Shown here: positions 21,965 to 35,401 of the stretch, piece after piece
Numbering within the stretch: position 1 is the first letter of the stretch
How the letters are laid out: the number at the start of each line of letters is the position of its first letter
DNA from: Tupaia tana
Lineage: Eukaryota; Chordata; Mammalia; Scandentia; Tupaiidae
Assembly: GCA_026018925.1 (NCBI GenBank)
Contig: JAKSZU010000002.1
Coordinates: forward strand, 91,167,475 to 91,231,474
Length of the DNA: 64,000 nt
Reading direction: 5' to 3'
Notes under the pieces: model-generated
What the model saw: the letters and a program-made list of their open reading frames with translations, nothing else
Told to the model about the DNA's origin: nothing
Databases searched by the model: none
Made by a program: the position numbers and the translations under genes

Positions 21965-22225
21965 GGGCCCTCTCTGTGGCCTAGTGGTTAATGCAGCCAG
22001 ATCCCACATGGTCAACTGCATGGTTTGAGTCCTGGCCCCATTGGCTTGAAAAACACATCAGGCATGTATATGTGCATGCCCCGAAATTCCAACAGGTGGA
22101 GAAACAGAGGAGAAGGCATTGTGGTGTGTTCATGCCCACAGGAGGAGGTATTCTCTCCCTTTCTCTCTGTTTCTCTGTCTGTCTTTCTGGTGAGTACAGG
22201 AGCCCTCTAGTGAAAGAAAGAAAGA
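21965..22225 (+). mobile_element. tRNA-derived SINE, old long form
   Basis: 'ggccctctctgtggcctagt' head, 'atggtttgagtcctgg' B box, CT stretch, 'gagccctctagtgaaag' end. Confidence 0.88.
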
Positions 22226-22503
22226 AGACAGACATGTAGAGAGAGACTATACATATTTTTGTAGTAGAAATTACTATAGTGTTTTGAATTTTTAAAATTA
22301 TTTATAGAGTTTGGTCTGGTCTAGGCACAGTTAATCTAAAAGGGAAGGAGCCACCAGTAAGATAAATAAAGAGGTCATTTTTTTTCTTAAAAAAAGGCAT
22401 TTATGACGCATCTTTAAATAGTAAGAATTTGTGTTTATAGTGGTCTACCAAGTGTATGAATCCTAAAACATGTAATAAAATGACAGGGTCAGAAATAAGG
22501 ACT

Positions 22504-22757
22504 TTAGAGACTAGCAGATGGCATAATGGTTACATCTCTGGACTCCCACATAATTGACCATAGTTTGAATCCCAGACCCAGTGGCTTAAAACTCACCCAG
22601 CCACGTGTCTGTGTGCCCAAAATCCTGAGAGGAGAATGGAGGAGAAAAGATTGCAGCATGGCCATCCCTCCTGGGGGAGGCAATTTCTTGCTTTCTGTCT
22701 CTCTGTCTCTACAGCAAGCATATATGCCTATAGCAAAAATCTCTCTTTAAAAGAAAA
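22504..22757 (+). mobile_element. tRNA-derived SINE, long form
   Basis: Target duplication AGAAAT(A/G)AGGACT at 22491-22503 and 22758-22770, one mismatch. Confidence 0.93.
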
Positions 22758-23090
22758 AGAAATGAGGACTCTAAACAGACTTAGGATAGAACATTATAGA
22801 GGTGGAAATCAGGATTCAAAAAGGTCTCCACCTTCTAGAAACCAGACCAAGCTTTAAAGTGGTTGAGAGAAAGATAGGCAATCGATGAATGAATGGGTGG
22901 ATGAATGAGTGGGAGAGTGAACAAATAAACTAGAAAAAGCGAAGTCAGATACTGGAACTTGTGGCTGGAGGCACAACTGTGCTCTTAGTCAATCATTTTG
23001 CTGGGATTTTGGGGTTGTTTTTTTACTATACATTACAGAAATTTTCAAATATTCATAAAAGAGAGAAGTATATAGCACTCTGCCACAGAG

Positions 23091-23269
23091 GGGCCAGCAG
23101 ATGGTGTGGTGGTTAAGGGACCTGGACTTCCACCCGACTGACCACAGTTGGAGTTCCAGACCCAGTGGTTTACTTTCTCAGTTCTTCTCTGGCCAAATTT
23201 AAATAAATAAATAAATAAATAAATAAAGTCAAATAAAATAATTCTTTAAAAAATAAAATAAAAAAAAAA
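23091..23269 (+). mobile_element. tRNA-derived SINE, short form
   Basis: Head, then 'gtggtttactttctcagttc' and 'tctggccaaatttaaataa' with an (AAAT)n tail. Imperfect target duplication around 'ctctgcc'. Confidence 0.9.
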
Positions 23270-23336
23270 AGAGCTCTGCCTGAGAGACAATTCTTAATCA
23301 GTCATGATTCCAGAATCTTAAGAAACTGATTCCCTG

Positions 23337-23592
23337 GACCAGCAGTTAGCATAATGGCTATGTCACTGAACTCCCATGTAGTCGACCGCAGTTCGGTCCC
23401 GGACCCGGTGGCTTAAACTCACACCGGGTGCGTGTGCATGTGTGCCTAAGATCCCGAGAAGAGAATGGAGGAGAAGGGATTGTGGCATGGCCACCCCCCT
23501 GGGGGGTGATTTGTCACTTTCTGTCTCTCTCTGTCTTTCTGGCAAGCGCACAGGCCCTATAGCAAAAACCTCTCCCCCCGACCCCTCCAAAA
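23337..23592 (+). mobile_element. tRNA-derived SINE, young long form
   Basis: Near-consensus. Flanks 'aagaaactgattccc' and 'aagaaactgaaattccc' are the target duplication. Confidence 0.94.
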
Positions 23593-25099
23593 AAAGAAAC
23601 TGAAATTCCCAGTTAACCTGAAATAATGATTCCATTTCATTTCAACATCCCTTCATTAAATTTATAGTGGCTTTTCTGAGTTCAGGCGATGGGGCCACAG
23701 CAAGCAGAAGCTGCGAGCCTAAAAAAATCCACAAACATGCTGTTTATACCCTGGGTAACCAGAAGCTGAAGTGTGACTTTTGTGGTTTGTTTTGGGTTCT
23801 TAAGCCCAAACTAGTAGACTATTGGATGTGAAAGAAAGCAAAAGGAATTCTGAACATCTTCAGCTGGGAAGGCAAAATCATCAAAATTCTATGAGGCCGT
23901 AACAAATTTCTGTGGCTTTTAGAAACTTGTGTGGCCCACAAGGGTCATTAATAACACTTATGGTATAAAGCCCTTAAAGAACGTCCTTGGTTTCCCAGGG
24001 ATTCCTGCATTTTCACACTCACAGAGTTTCATGCTAGTTGGGAAGATCTGTTTGAACTTGATTTTTCTGATGAGTATTGCCTTCCGGAAATACTAAGCTG
24101 TGTTGAAACTTGGCCTGTCTTGGGACATCTTTTAACAGGTGAAACAAACAGATTTGGGGGTGAATGTTTCTCTTCTCTCCACTTCATAATTCAGCTTTTA
24201 AGTAAAATATGCAGTAGTCCTTCCTCGGTTTTGTAAGTATCTTTTCCGTCTAATATTACACAGAGAACAGAAAAAAGTTAAAATATATTTCCTTATATTT
24301 AGATCGAGAATGGTGTCATTGTAGACCCCATAGGATCATTGGCAGTCCATGTAAAGGATATTGAATGCCCACAGAATAGTGACCTTGTCCATCTTTGATA
24401 TGACTAGGTAGGGGGTAAGGCAGTGACCCTCTCTGTAAACCTGACCTTCCGCTTATTTTAAGGACATCCCAGTATGAGTCGGCAGTAGAAGAGCAGAGAG
24501 GCCCTTGGCCTGTACACTCCCGAATGTAACCTGCACGGTCTCCTGCAGGCAGAGGCTGCTGTCATCCATTGCTGGTCTGAATGCATTCCTCTAAGCAGAG
24601 CCTTCATCTGGAAGGCGGCTTTTCCAGAGGAAATAGGCTGTAGGTCATTTAGCGTCATTTAGCGTCATGCAGATATGCACGAGATCGACAATGATTTACC
24701 TTGATCTACATTATGGTTTCAGTACTTTTTGTTTAAAACCTGTTAGTACTTATGTTCTGAATTTTATTCTGCTGGTGAATTTTTCATGATATTGTGTATT
24801 GAAAAACAGAACCATCATCTGAAAGCTTTTATCAGGCCCATGGTGAGTCCCATGGCAATTTGCAAGCCTTAGCACAATCCAAATAAAAATTTCATCATCT
24901 GCTAACACCACGTTTATGAACTCACTATAGTAAGCACCTGCCTGGCACCAGGTGGATACCATAATATAGAGAGGAGAAACTTCTACAAGTTTAGACTATA
25001 TTACTAATAAAGAACATGTGCAGCAAAGACTATGACTTTCAGAAATCATGACAGACTTCTAATATCGGAACTTTTGGCAACACACTTGAAGCAATTAAA
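23593..25099. other. Repeat-poor intron stretch
   Basis: 1.5 kb without recognised repeats. 'tcatttagcg' is duplicated at 24647-24666. Confidence 0.5.
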
Positions 25100-25107
25100 A
25101 GACTCAA

Positions 25108-25352
25108 AGCCAGGATGGTGTAGTGGTTATGTCACTGGACTCCCATGTAGTCAACCGCAGTTTGAGTCCCAGACCTGGTGACTTAAAACTCACACTGAGT
25201 GCATGTGCATGAATGCCCAAAATCCCAAGAGGAGAATGGAGGAGAAGAGATTGTGGCATGGGCATCGCCCCCAGGGGGTGATTTCTCATTTTCTGTCTCT
25301 CTGTCTCTCTGGTGAGCACATGAGCCCTGTAGTAAAAATCTCTCTTAAAAAA
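25108..25352 (+). mobile_element. tRNA-derived SINE, long form
   Basis: Target duplication AGACTC(A/G)AAGCCA at 25100-25112 and 25353-25365, overlapping the head by a few bases. Confidence 0.93.
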
Positions 25353-25433
25353 AGACTCGAAGCCACACCATATGACAAAGTCACTGCTGTGATGTCACAG
25401 TGTCTCACGGGGTCTGTGGGAAGAATCCTTAGG

Positions 25434-25684
25434 AGATGGCATAGTGGCTATGTCGCTGCACTCCCACATGGCCGACTGTGGTTTGAGTCTCTGATCCAGT
25501 GGTTTGAAACTCATGCAGTGTGCATGTGTGTGCATGCCCAGGATCCCAAGAGGAGAATGAAAGGGAAGGGATTGCGCTGTGGCCATCCCCTGGGGGTGAT
25601 TTCTCACTTTCCCTCTCACTGTCTCTGTCTCTCTCTCCAGCAAGCCCATGTACCCTAAGGCCAAAACCTCTTTAAAAAAAAAAA
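25434..25684 (+). mobile_element. tRNA-derived SINE, long form
   Basis: 'aggagatggcatagtggcta' head (first bases lost). Flanks 'gaagaatccttagga' and 'gaagtatcctcagga' form the duplication. Confidence 0.92.
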
Positions 25685-26801
25685 GAAGTATCCTCAGGAA
25701 TCACACTGTTTGATGTCAGGCTCACACTGTGCATTGCTCTTTGCTCTCTGACTCATGAAGCAAAAATGACTAGATTTTAATAAACATGTGGCCTTGCTGT
25801 GGCATGGCCTTGATATTTTACCAAGCTCTGCCCTCTGACTTAGTGTGCTGCACTCACTGTACCCTGGGTCACCCACGCTCTATGCTTAGCATTCCTTCGG
25901 GCAGACCTCCTGTGGCCCATGCAGAGCCCAGTCAGGATGGTGCAGGGATTTCCTACTCCCTCAGCCCCAAACCCAGCACAGCGATGGAGACCGTACAAAG
26001 ATGGAATCCAGAGGGATCCGTTAAAAGCAATCAAGTTAAAGAATAAAAGAGTCTCCATGCATGGAGGAATAGCAGAGTATTGAAGAGTGGTGAAGCTACA
26101 GGCCCGCTGGGCTCTGGTTTGGAATCCATGGCAGCTAGAAAATGAGCTCCTGCAAGCTAAAGGAGACTAAAAGTGCCCCTGCCAAGAGAGGGCGAGACCA
26201 TGCTCTGTGCTTTAAACCAGAGCCTGAGATGGGGGCTGCCCTCCTCACGCAAGCAAAGGAAGCTGAACATCCTAGCTCCTCACTGCTGCCTGGGAGGATG
26301 GCTTTACAAGGAGCTGCAGATCTAGGGAGGTGGGAAGAAGACCTAGCTCCCTATGTGCTGCTTTGTGACCAGGTCTGTTATGTTCCTGTTGCTCCCATAG
26401 GATGGAGTATAAATAAGACCTGGTTCTGGACTACGGGGTTGAGAGTCTAGATAGTAGCAACTCTAAAACCACTGGGAAGGACAGAGGGAAGGAGGGAAGG
26501 AGGGAGAAAGACAGGAAGAGGGGAGGGTCGGGAAAAAGAGAAACAGAATCTCCCACTCAAAATGGGGCTACAGAATAAACATTTGAAAGTGCGTGAAAAA
26601 ATGTAGTATCAAGAACGGCAGGTAGCTGTATCTACTAATGGAACATGAATTCACTCGAGATGATAATGAGAATAATCTGACAAGGGTTTTTGAGTAAGTG
26701 TGCCCAGGAGATTTAAAAAAGTAAAAGAAGTAATAACTTCCACTTAAAATGAGCAGGAAATTAAGAGCATGTAGGCATTTTTTAAAAAGAATTCATTTGA
26801 A
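25685..26801. other. Intron sequence, unassigned
   Basis: A TATAAATAAG motif at about 26409 and an AATAAA near 25780 could hint at an old LTR, but ends and body are not recognisable. Confidence 0.4.
26480..26530. repeat. Purine-rich GGGA/GGAA tract
   Basis: Imperfect 'agggaaggagggaaggaggg' repeat. Confidence 0.8.
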
Positions 26802-27050
26802 GCCAGCTGGTGACAAGGTGGTTAAGGCAGCTAGATCCCACATGGCCAACTGCGTGGTTCAAGTCTTGGAACTGGCACCTTGAAAAACATTCTGGGCCTA
26901 TGTCCGTGCATGCCGCAGATCCTGAAAGGAGGGAGAACTAATTACGGTGTGTCCACTTCCCATGAAGAGTGCTTTCTTTCTCTCTCTCTCTCCTCTCTCT
27001 CTCTCCCCTCTCTCTCTCATTTTCTCTCTCTTGCTCTCTCTGGCAGGATT
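26802..27050 (+). mobile_element. tRNA-derived SINE, old long form
   Basis: 'agccagctggtgacaaggtg' head, 'gtggttcaagtcttgg' B box, long CT stretch, 'ctctggcaggattttttt' end. Confidence 0.85.
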
Positions 27051-27107
27051 TTTTTGAAAAATAATTTTATAAAATGAAAAATGAGGTCATTGAAATAGAA
27101 ATTTTAA

Positions 27108-27366
27108 GGACCAGCAGGTGGCATTGTGATTAAGGCACTGGACTCCCACATGGCTGACCACAGTTCAAGTCCTGGACCTGACAGCTTGAAAATCACTCCA
27201 GGTGCATGTGCAGGTGTGCCCAAAATCCCAAGAGGAGAATGGAGGAGAGGGGATTGTGGTGTGACTGTACCCTAGGGGATTTCTCATTTTTTATCTCTCT
27301 GTCTCTCTGGTGAAGGCACTTTCCCAATGGCAAATAGATAAATAAATAAGAGAGAGAGAGAGAAAG
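27108..27366 (+). mobile_element. tRNA-derived SINE, long form
   Basis: Exact 11-bp target duplication AGAAATTTTAA at 27097-27107 and 27367-27377. (GA)n precedes the 3' flank. Confidence 0.93.
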
Positions 27367-27377
27367 AGAAATTTTAA

Positions 27378-29227
27378 AAACAGAATAAACTCTAATTGGA
27401 CTGAGACCAAAAATAATGGGATGGGGATAAACCACTATTTTAATACTAAAAATCAGTGTAACAATATTAATATTAGAAGAATTTTAGTGTAAGGCAAAAG
27501 CATTAATAAAATGAAGCTTACATGAAAATAAAGGGAACCAACTACCAAGAAGATATTCTATATAAATGTTAACGTGGTTGCATATTAAAAACTGCAAATA
27601 AAAAGAGACAGGCACAGTTATTTGTTGGCTACTTGAGGCCAGGGTGCTTAACATAATATCTTAATTTATGATATAATTAAAGAATCTTGGTATTGGTTTG
27701 TTAAACTGTTCAGCTTAAATTGTTTAAATACAATGAGCAACTGATACTGAGCCACTCCAAATCAAGAATCTCAGAAATAAAACTGCATTAGACCGTATTG
27801 CAATACTGTAACTTTAAATCATATTCTCCTCTTGGGATCTTGGGCACACACACACATGCACCTTGCATGAGTATTAAGCTGTTGGGTCCAGGATTTGAAC
27901 CGTGGTCAACTACGTGGGAGTCTAGCAATGTAACTATTACACCATCTGCTGGTCCCTAGCAGCTTCATTTTAATGTCTCACTTGGTACAAAATTGAAGGT
28001 ACCCAGTGGTTTTATAAGTAACTCTAACTTCAGTTTAAAGACATTCTTTCTAGTACTGTTCAGACATTAGATGCAGAAGGAAAATGATTGTTAACCAAAA
28101 AACGCTAGCATTATGGTAACTAGTGACTGATAATATAGTCCACTTTCACCTTTGAAGATGTTAGTACAAATCTAGGATGGGCCCTTTTTTATCCTAGAAT
28201 CTGTAGGCGCTTATCTGCCTTAATTAAATAACCATACACTCTGGCAAACCTGCACGCTTTACAGCCCTTCCTGTCCTGGAGCCTGGAATAGCATTGGGTC
28301 TGACAGATGTGGCTTTCAGAAGGTGCAGAGAGGTGAAGTAGGGAAACCTGCCAAGCACCCACCCGTGTACAGTGTGCCATCCCAAAGGCCAGCTTGGTGT
28401 CCCCAGTTTTTTATAGGCTCAAAAGGCTACTCTCTACTCATTCACAGTGAATAATGACAACAAGGTAATCGAGGAGTTAACATGCTTTGCTGGAAATGCT
28501 TGATATGGACATTACAGACCAAAATTATAATAATTTTAGTTTCTTTTTAATAAAAGATGCTATGTTTCTTGAAACGTATTTCTAGCCCCTGAGAAATAGA
28601 TACTAGATAGTACTTAATGCTGTTGTACATCTAAGAAACCTTCGCTTCCCCTTGTTAATGCAGGTTTGGTAGACCTTTCTTTCCTTAAAGGGTAAGATGA
28701 GCAGAAGAACACATTATCAGCCACCTGAACCCCAGGAAAGAGAGGAAGAGGAAAAGGGTTTTCTCATTCTTGTTTTTTTCCATAGGGTGCTCCTGGGAGC
28801 AGGCAGTCATGACCCAGCTATTGAGGTCAGACTTCCTGGGCCCTACAGTTAGAATAACACGCTTTCACAGAGCAAGGGGCAGAACAGTGTGATGGGATGG
28901 AAGGTGAGACTCTGATGTCCACTTGAGGAGCAGTCAGAGCCAGAGTGGCAATGGGGAAGTTGTAGTAAAAGTGACATGATGAAGGGCCATTGGTGGCCCA
29001 GTAAATGGCCCAGAGTCCAGGAGACAGCCATATTAAAAGCTCATGCCCAAAACTGAGCCCAGAGACTGACTTGATATTCAGAACAAGACTATTCCCTGGG
29101 AGGGCATACCAAGCAAAAGCAAATCAGAGCATACTCTTCTAGAATCTAGATGAATAATGGATATTAAAGAAGCTAGTAAGACAGAGGCTCAGACATGGCC
29201 TCAGCAGATCATGACTTTAGGTATAAG
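27378..29227. other. Intron sequence, one truncated SINE
   Basis: Apart from the SINE at 27820-27956, no repeat or exon is recognised. Confidence 0.5.
27820..27956 (-). mobile_element. tRNA-derived SINE, 3'-truncated
   Basis: Only the head and proximal body: 'attctcctcttgggatcttg' to 'accatctgctggtccc'. The CT stretch and tail are missing. Confidence 0.9.
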
Positions 29228-29239
29228 AAGTGGGTAACG

Positions 29240-29498
29240 AGGACCAGCAGATAGCATAATGGTTATATTACTGGACTCCCATGTAGTCGACCACGGTCGG
29301 TTCAAGTCCCAGACCTGGCTGCTTGAAACTCTCACTGGGCACGTGTGCAAGTGTGCCCAAAATCCCAAGAGGAGAATGAGGAGAAGGGATTGTGGTATGG
29401 CCATCTCTCCTGCAGCGTGGCCATATCTCCTAGGGGATGATTTCTCACTTTCTATCTCTCTATCTCTGTCTGTCTCTCTGACAAGCGCACACACCCCA

Positions 29499-29540
<42 letters not shown>
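29240..29540 (+). mobile_element. tRNA-derived SINE, long form with (CT)n expansion
   Basis: Target duplication AAGTGGGTAA at 29228-29237 and 29541-29550. Carries an internal repeat of 'gtggccatatctcct' and a terminal (CT)17. Confidence 0.92.
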
Positions 29541-29550
29541 AAGTGGGTAA

Positions 29551-32049
29551 GTGCCTACAAAAATTGGAAACTAGGCTGAGCTGCAGAGTGCAGAGCAGGG
29601 CACAGGAATAATTCGTGCTGACTATTGTCCTGACCCGCTATGTGCCAGCCTATAGCACTGCTTTTCAGATGTAGAACTTCATATCCAGTGAAGTCTTACA
29701 CAAAACCCAATGTGCTTGTATAAACCTAGGCAAAGCAGAACGTTTCTGGCTTCGGTAGGGTGGGGAGTCCTGGAGCCCTGCCCATCTGGCACCCCTTCCC
29801 CTGACCTTGGGCCTCTGTATACCTCGATTTTTCCTCTTACAGGAATTCCCTCCTTTCTGGGTCCCAGGTTAGTTGTAAGACTAGAGAGGCTGAGTGGACA
29901 TGGCTGTAGAGGAAGGAAGGGCCTAGAGCTGGAGAAGAGCTCAGATCTGACAGCAAGTTCAAGGGGACTTTGGGGAGCCTTTTTGAGAGGACAAATGGGC
30001 ACACAGCTTGAGTAGTGGGGTTCATGGCACGCTCACATCTCACCCAGTTGGTTCATTTAATAAAAGTAAGTAAAGTCGCCAGTGCACTTCTCATTCCTTC
30101 CATAAACTTCTGTTGAAAGTGTTCAGTAAAAGTTAGTCTCTCCCCTGCTCTCCTCTTCCATTTTTCTCTCACTACCAGAACTTCATTTCTTTGGGTTAAA
30201 GGACTGACTGCTATTAAAATGCAAATATTCCTGGGAAGCACATTGAGCCTGATCACTTATTTATGCCTCTGTGTGCATTAATTTATGAGATCATTTCTAC
30301 CAGTCACTAGCTGAGAGTATTTTTAATGCAATTGGGGAGGAAGCCAAAGAAAACTTGAGGGTCATGGTTGCCTATTGGGAGGTGAGAGGCCCTCACAGGA
30401 ACAAGCAGTAATGACCAGTGTCACACTAACACCATCACACCCAGGGAGGCAGCATATTGAAAAAGGGTGCAGAGCAGACCTGAGTGTGGCTGTGGTCCTT
30501 GTGCCATTGTGCTAGCTTGACTCTCTGGCTAGACCTGATCATTACCACAGACGGAAGAGAATCATGTCAAGTAGAATCCCCACTGTGCCCACCAGATCCT
30601 CGTGACCAACTGAAAACAAGTGGCCAGGGTCACGGCCTGCTGTCCACTCACAGCAGGGCATCTCCTGCATTCATCCTATGTCATAAATGTAGAATTTGTC
30701 CTCCATCTCACTTCTTTCCCATGTGGCATGACACTGGAGACAACACTGTCCCTGTCTTGACATGGTACATCATTTATCATCTTCTTAGCAGCCTGTTGAG
30801 TATTGTCCTGTATAGTATTTTCTGAGTGATTCTTAGGAAATTTAAGTCCCAGTAGAGAGAATGAAAAAGGATGTCTCCTTACTAGACTCCTATCGCAAAT
30901 TGCTGACACCCAGCATTCAACTGGTGTTCTTTACATATTTCAAATGGTAGACAAGATGGTACTCCCAGCTTCACATTTGAGACAGGAAGGATTTCCTTGG
31001 CTGTTGTAGAGAGATGTCAATCTGTCCCCAGTCCTAAAGTCAGAAGAGCCAGAAAGGCCCAGAGTCCAGGCAGTCTCTCGCTGTTGCCTTGCATTTTTAT
31101 ATTTAATTTCCTCTTTTAAGGTGCAGCAAGTGCCCAGAACCAGTAACTAGTAATTTAATCTGTTTTCCCCTGTTGTCATAATTCACAAACTTCTGTTTCA
31201 ATTTACATCCTTGACCTTGTCAAAGGTCCCTTTCTCTCCTGAAGAGGGAAAAGAAGGAAAGAAAAGGGAAGGAAGGAAGGAAGAAAAAGAAAGAAAAAAG
31301 AAAAAAAAGAAAAAGAGGAGAAAGGAAAAAAAAAGGAAGAGAAAGAAAGCAAGAACCCTTTTTAATTTGCTTTCGGATGTCTTTTAGGGGAACTGTTGAC
31401 ACAAAAAGGTTCCTGCTGGTTAAGGTGCCTTGCTGTGCGGTCGATGAGTTGACTTACTTAGTGAGAAGAGATTTTCCTGCCGATTTTCCATAAGCTCAAG
31501 GGAGAGAAAGAAATTTTCCACGAAGGCATAAATTTATGTTGCAAAAAGTAAAGTATGTTAAATATTTATAGATATTTTAACATGTGAACATACTGTGCTC
31601 ATATTTGGGTTGAAACATAAAATGAAGTAACAGCTTTAGAATCGGTATTTCTAAGGTCTTCTATAGTTGCGGTTGAGTTTTCTTTTGCATTGATTTCATT
31701 TCCATTTCTTTGCACACCAGTGAGGCACATGTGTTTAGGGGAGGAGGTTAGGAAAACTAACCCTTTTGAAGAAGGCAAGAGGACCACAATGTTTAATTCT
31801 CTATTCTCTATTCTTAGCCTGTCTAAGATGGATAAAAAGGGAATTTCAAAGGGTTCGAACAAAAAGATGAAACCCTTAAACACCTGGGTGAGGGAATAGA
31901 ATGTAGGTAACTGAAAAAATAGAGCGAGGAAGCTACAGCTTGTAGTGCATTTGGAGGAGAAAATAGGCTAAGAATCCAGTCTCCCTGAGCCCTGGACAGG
32001 CTTATATGGAAAGACCAGACACAGTGGAGGGAAACTGGATGTCAGGAGG
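29551..32049. other. Repeat-poor intron stretch
   Basis: 2.5 kb without SINEs. Contains only the purine tract at 31237-31350. No coding signal accepted. Confidence 0.5.
31237..31350. repeat. Purine-rich (GGAA/GAAA)n tract
   Basis: About 110 nt of almost only A and G on the + strand. Confidence 0.9.
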
Positions 32050-33010
32050 CAACAACAAAAGGATTAACCAGAGATCTCCACGTGGAAGAGTGATCCTTCA
32101 CCTGATCCCCACCTGGGGAAACTCAGCAAGGAGCAGCTGTCTCCCAGGTAAACACTCCAAGAATTTTGAATGTCCCTAAAAAAAATTAAAAAATAAAATG
32201 ACCTCCCAATCTGGCAATTAAGCAATCACCAGCAGAATGATAAACCCCACTGGATGATCACAGCTGCACCTCAGTTTTCATCGACTCGTTATTAACTGTG
32301 AATGGACAAGCCGAAATCCACAGATACTTGAAGAAAAACTTTATCCTAAAAGAGAGAGGCTATGATAAGCAAATGGAAAAAACTTATCCTAAGGGACACA
32401 GGAATCTCAGGAAAATGAAGAAAGTTTTGAAAGAGACCTCTGCTTAGTTTTCTCGGAGAGATTCAGGAAAATATTACATCTATAAAAACAACAGATGCCA
32501 TAAAAAGAAAATCAGTATGTAAGAAAAAAGAATTCTCTAAAATGTGGTTTTCATGATAAATTCAATAGAAAGACATGGAAGGTAAACGAAAGGAAATCTT
32601 TTAGAAGAAGAGCAAAAAGAGTAAGAAAAGATGAAAAAATTTAAAATCATAAGTGATCAATCAAGGTTCAAAACTCAACGGCAAGAAAATCTAGAGTTAA
32701 AGAATAGAGAAAACAAAGGACAGAAAATTATTTTAACATGCATGTGTGCGTGCATGCAAATATAAAAGAATATCTTAAGCCTGAAAGAAATGAGACTCCA
32801 AAATAAAAGATACTTCCTAGTGTTCAGCAAATTGCTACGTCCACGTGAAGTTTTAGAACACAAAGGGTAAAGAGTGTTGAAGCACATGTGCGCGCACACA
32901 CACACACACACACACCACAACACAGGCCACCTAGGAAGTACTAAGAAGGTCACTGACAGCAAATTACTTACCAGCAACATTGTATGCTAGAAATATAGCA
33001 GGGCAAAAAG
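32050..33010. repeat. Old A-rich interspersed repeat relic, family not determined
   Basis: 'gaagttttagaacacaaagg' and 'cagcaacattgtatgctaga' echo a mammalian repeat whose consensus reads 'cagcaacactggatgctagaa'. The remainder is A-rich and without frames. A (CA)n run lies at 32895-32915. Confidence 0.35.
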
Positions 33011-33175
33011 CTACTTGAGGAGGCAGTCCAGCAAAACGGGAGTAAATCAAGCAATTGTAAAACACAATCCAGTTAAATGGGGTTGTTACCTTTGGGGGTC
33101 ACAACTGAAAGGCAGAGAGCGGGATAGAACAAGAGATATTTACTTTTCAGTTTTAGCCCTTTTATAGCATGTATT

Positions 33176-33905
33176 GAGAGTTTTATGGATTTCATCTTTT
33201 GTTTTTGTTTTTTGTCATGTGCATATATTACTTTGACCAAAAATAAATTTTTTTCAAGTAGCCTATATACATTAAATAAGATTTTGAAACTTAAAAAAAG
33301 GGGGGGTTCATAATTCTACCATCTTAAACCCAATCATTGTTAAAATTATTTTTATCTGTTTTCATCTAGTCAGCTTTTCGAATATAAGGCCCTTTAAAAA
33401 AGAAAAAACAGAAATGCAATCATGTTTATACATGCTTTTACCCTGATTTTCTAACAGAAGCATTTATCTTGCAAAGATATTCTTAGTAAACACTTTAAAT
33501 GATTACAATTATTCTACAGTCAGCTACATTATAGTTTACTTCATCTCTATAACTGAATTGTTTCTAATTTTTTTTTTTGGGGGGGGGGGAAGATAAAGGT
33601 TTTTGCCTTAGGATGCGTGTGCTCACCTGGAGAGAGACAGAAATCTGGAGAGGGAAATCACCCCCTGGGGGTTGGCCATTTGCAATCCCTTCTCCTCCAT
33701 TCTCGTCCTGGGATATTAGGCACACACACACATGCACGCAGGTGCGCACACGCAGCCAACATGAGTTTCACGCCACCGGGTCCAGTACTCAAACCGCAAT
33801 CAGGCATGTGGGAGTTCACTACATAACCCGCTATGCCATCTGATCCCCGATAATTTTTTATCTTTTAAATAATACCATTATAAATATTTTACTATAAAAA
33901 TAAGA
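33176..33905. repeat. Old L1-type 3' relic split by a SINE
   Basis: 'ataattctaccatcttaaac' to 'aactgaattgtttctaattt', then, after the SINE at 33570-33847, 'accattataaatatttt'. This resembles the mammalian repeat with 'ggttgtttccaatttt…ctattataaacaatgc'. Family uncertain. Confidence 0.4.
33570..33847 (-). mobile_element. tRNA-derived SINE, long form
   Basis: T8G10 start, 'caccccctgggggttggcc' palindrome, head ending 'atgccatctgatcccc'. Confidence 0.9.
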
Positions 33906-33908
33906 GTA

Positions 33909-34158
33909 GGACCAGCCCATGGCCTGGTTGTTAAGGTAGCTGGACAGTTCAAATCCCAGACCTGGTGGCTTCAAAAACACTCTGGGTGCATGTGCGTGTG
34001 TTCCTACCCAAAGTCCTTAAAGGAAAGGGAAATGGAGGAGAATGGGTTGCAGCAAAACCATGCTCCGTGGGGGTGGCAGGCGGGGTTGCTTTCTTGTCCC
34101 CCTCCCACTGTCTTCCTCCAGCTAGAGCATGCACCCTCTGGCAACGAAAAAAAAAATT
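33909..34158 (+). mobile_element. tRNA-derived SINE, old long form
   Basis: 'ggaccagcccatggcctggt' head with a small deletion before the B box 'cagttcaaatccc', then 'ccctctggcaacgaaaaa' end. Confidence 0.87.
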
Positions 34159-35401
34159 GAAGTAACCTTTGCCAATTAGCCAGCTTGACTCCATCTGAAT
34201 TGTTATTTTGGTTAGTCTCCCTGAGTTTCCTGTGAAATCATTATCGTTGTGATCTCCACATCCCTGATAAGCACCACAACCCCTCGACCTTAAAGATCAT
34301 GCTTCTTGTTTAAGGAACACTGTGTTCCAACAGAAGACGCGCAAGGGTGTCTCTGGGGGCAGCATTTACATCTTGCGCGGAATCCTGCTCTGTCATCCCA
34401 GATGCCCGGTAAACTTTGTTGTAGTTCATTGTAAAGGGCCTACTGAAATCTAAAGGAAACCAAGATAGACTGAGCCTCATCTTATATGGAGCATTTCAGG
34501 CTAAACTGTACTTACTTCTTTTCCTTTAGTGTAATGAATTTAGAACTTGAAGTTCATCATCTTGGAATCTAACTGAAGGACTTCAAAAAAAAAAATGTTT
34601 TGCCTGTTGTATCTGTAAGTGTTTCAGCTTCAGGATATAAGAGCTCTGTTGGAAAGCCGAAATGAATGTGGGTATTGGCTGAAATACATGTAGAATGATA
34701 CCTTCCTTCTCCAGAAAGTCTTTAGCAGCCATCCTGTCACTGGACATACAGAGATAAAGTAGGAAGTGATATGAAGGATCACAAAGCCACCAAAATATTA
34801 ATAGACACTGTGGTTGCACTCACCAGCCTCACCACCGCTTACCACAGAGACAGCAAAGCACTCCTCTGCCCGCTGGAGGTACTTCCTGGAGGGCTGTGTT
34901 GTGCAGGGTTCTGAGAGACACTTTCCATCTCGACTAGAAAGAGTGTGATGTCAGTGGCTCATGCCTGACCTGAGCGTGGGGTGGGAGGACAATGGCATCT
35001 GCATCTGCCACATTCAAGGCCATTAAAGCCTCACTAAGCCATCTGGATGGACTCTTCTGATTCTCGCTCAATTTTTTTTTAACAAGGCTTCTAAAAGGCT
35101 TACGAGGAAAGTGCAATGCAATAAAAGTTAGCTGAGACTTCAACCATTCTGTTTGTCTAAATTGACTAAGCCATGACATTAGAACTCAGATTACGGTGAC
35201 TCACCTCATCAGTTTCAAGGATCTGGGTACTGCCTCTAAGACAAATGACAGCAATATTTCTCTCTCCCACTTTTAATGCAGCCGTGTTGAACTGAGTCAC
35301 AGCCAGTACAAGAAACGGTCCTTTCACGTGTCCTTTACTTTACCGTTCAACTTTGCCCTAATATCTGGATTCTTAGAGTGTGAAGATCAACTCCCAATTC
35401 A
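34159..35401. other. Intron sequence, nothing recognised
   Basis: Single-copy-looking; no SINE or MIR. Frames are short on both strands. Confidence 0.5.
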